Source: Gardnerella vaginalis
GTDB lineage: Bacteria > Actinomycetota > Actinomycetes > Actinomycetales > Bifidobacteriaceae
DNA: 24,039 nt
Reading direction: 5' to 3'
NCBI RefSeq assembly: GCF_001563665.1
Contig: NZ_KQ961868.1
Coordinates: forward strand, 48,866 to 72,904
Positions 24,006 through 24,039 of the stretch are shown here, one piece after another (the stretch's first letter is position 1; each line of letters opens with the position of its first letter). The notes below the pieces were generated by a model. It worked only from the letters and a program-made list of their open reading frames with translations. It was not told the DNA's origin and ran no database searches. The position numbers and the translations under genes were made by a program.

Positions 24006-24039
24006 GTACTAGTGAGGTGTGGAAATTACTTAACGAACA
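24006..24039 (+). repeat. 34-bp direct repeat, copy 2, at the window end
   Basis: Identical over 34 bases to 3675-3708 (GTACTAGTGAGGTGTGG ... TTAACGAACA), in the same orientation, with different upstream flanks. The window ends on the last matching base, so the rest of this copy cannot be seen. Confidence 0.9.

Overview
The window reads as chromosomal DNA from a low-GC member of the Bifidobacteriaceae. Gardnerella is the best guess, from the AT-rich coding sequence, bifidobacterial-type GroES, L10, L7/L12 and L28 proteins, and a Gardnerella/Bifidobacterium-style LPXTG surface protein. The genus call is from protein recognition, not a search. No tRNA, rRNA, insertion sequence or CRISPR array was seen. 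All genes except two lie on the minus strand.

Layout. 1-3553 holds murB (cell wall), groES with a perfect CIRCE operator, and a three-helix membrane protein with a Ser/Asn-rich tail. 3554-4018 is intergenic and carries a roughly 190-bp element bounded by 21-bp inverted repeats. 4055-5297 (plus strand) has an FmdB-type zinc-ribbon protein, a degenerate 18-20-bp repeat array and a membrane-anchored SAF-domain protein. 5388-10961 is a tightly coupled three-gene unit: an FHA-domain protein, a 1298-residue helicase/nuclease-like protein whose catalytic motifs look eroded, and a 66-residue protein. 11163-11357 is rpmB. 11459-16687 is a mevalonate-pathway cluster: mevalonate kinase, diphosphomevalonate decarboxylase, and a fusion of phosphomevalonate kinase with type 2 isopentenyl-diphosphate isomerase. 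Together these convert mevalonate to IPP and DMAPP; the upstream HMG-CoA enzymes are not in the window. 17123-18360 is rplJ-rplL behind an L10-type leader with an internal terminator. 18621-20024 is a purine permease of the AzgA/NCS2 type with a long structured leader. 20348-23687 is a wall-anchored right-handed beta-helix protein.

The most striking observation is a run of ten G residues (minus strand) in the beta-helix gene. A good start codon, ribosome binding site and signal peptide lie upstream of the run, in a frame that does not match the rest of the protein. Nine or twelve Gs would join them, so this looks like a contingency (phase-variable) surface gene caught in the OFF state. Other observations are the catalytically degenerate helicase in the FHA operon, the kinase-isomerase fusion, a 34-bp repeat present at 3675 and again exactly at the window end, and recurrent Ser/Asp-rich low-complexity insertions, even inside core metabolic enzymes.
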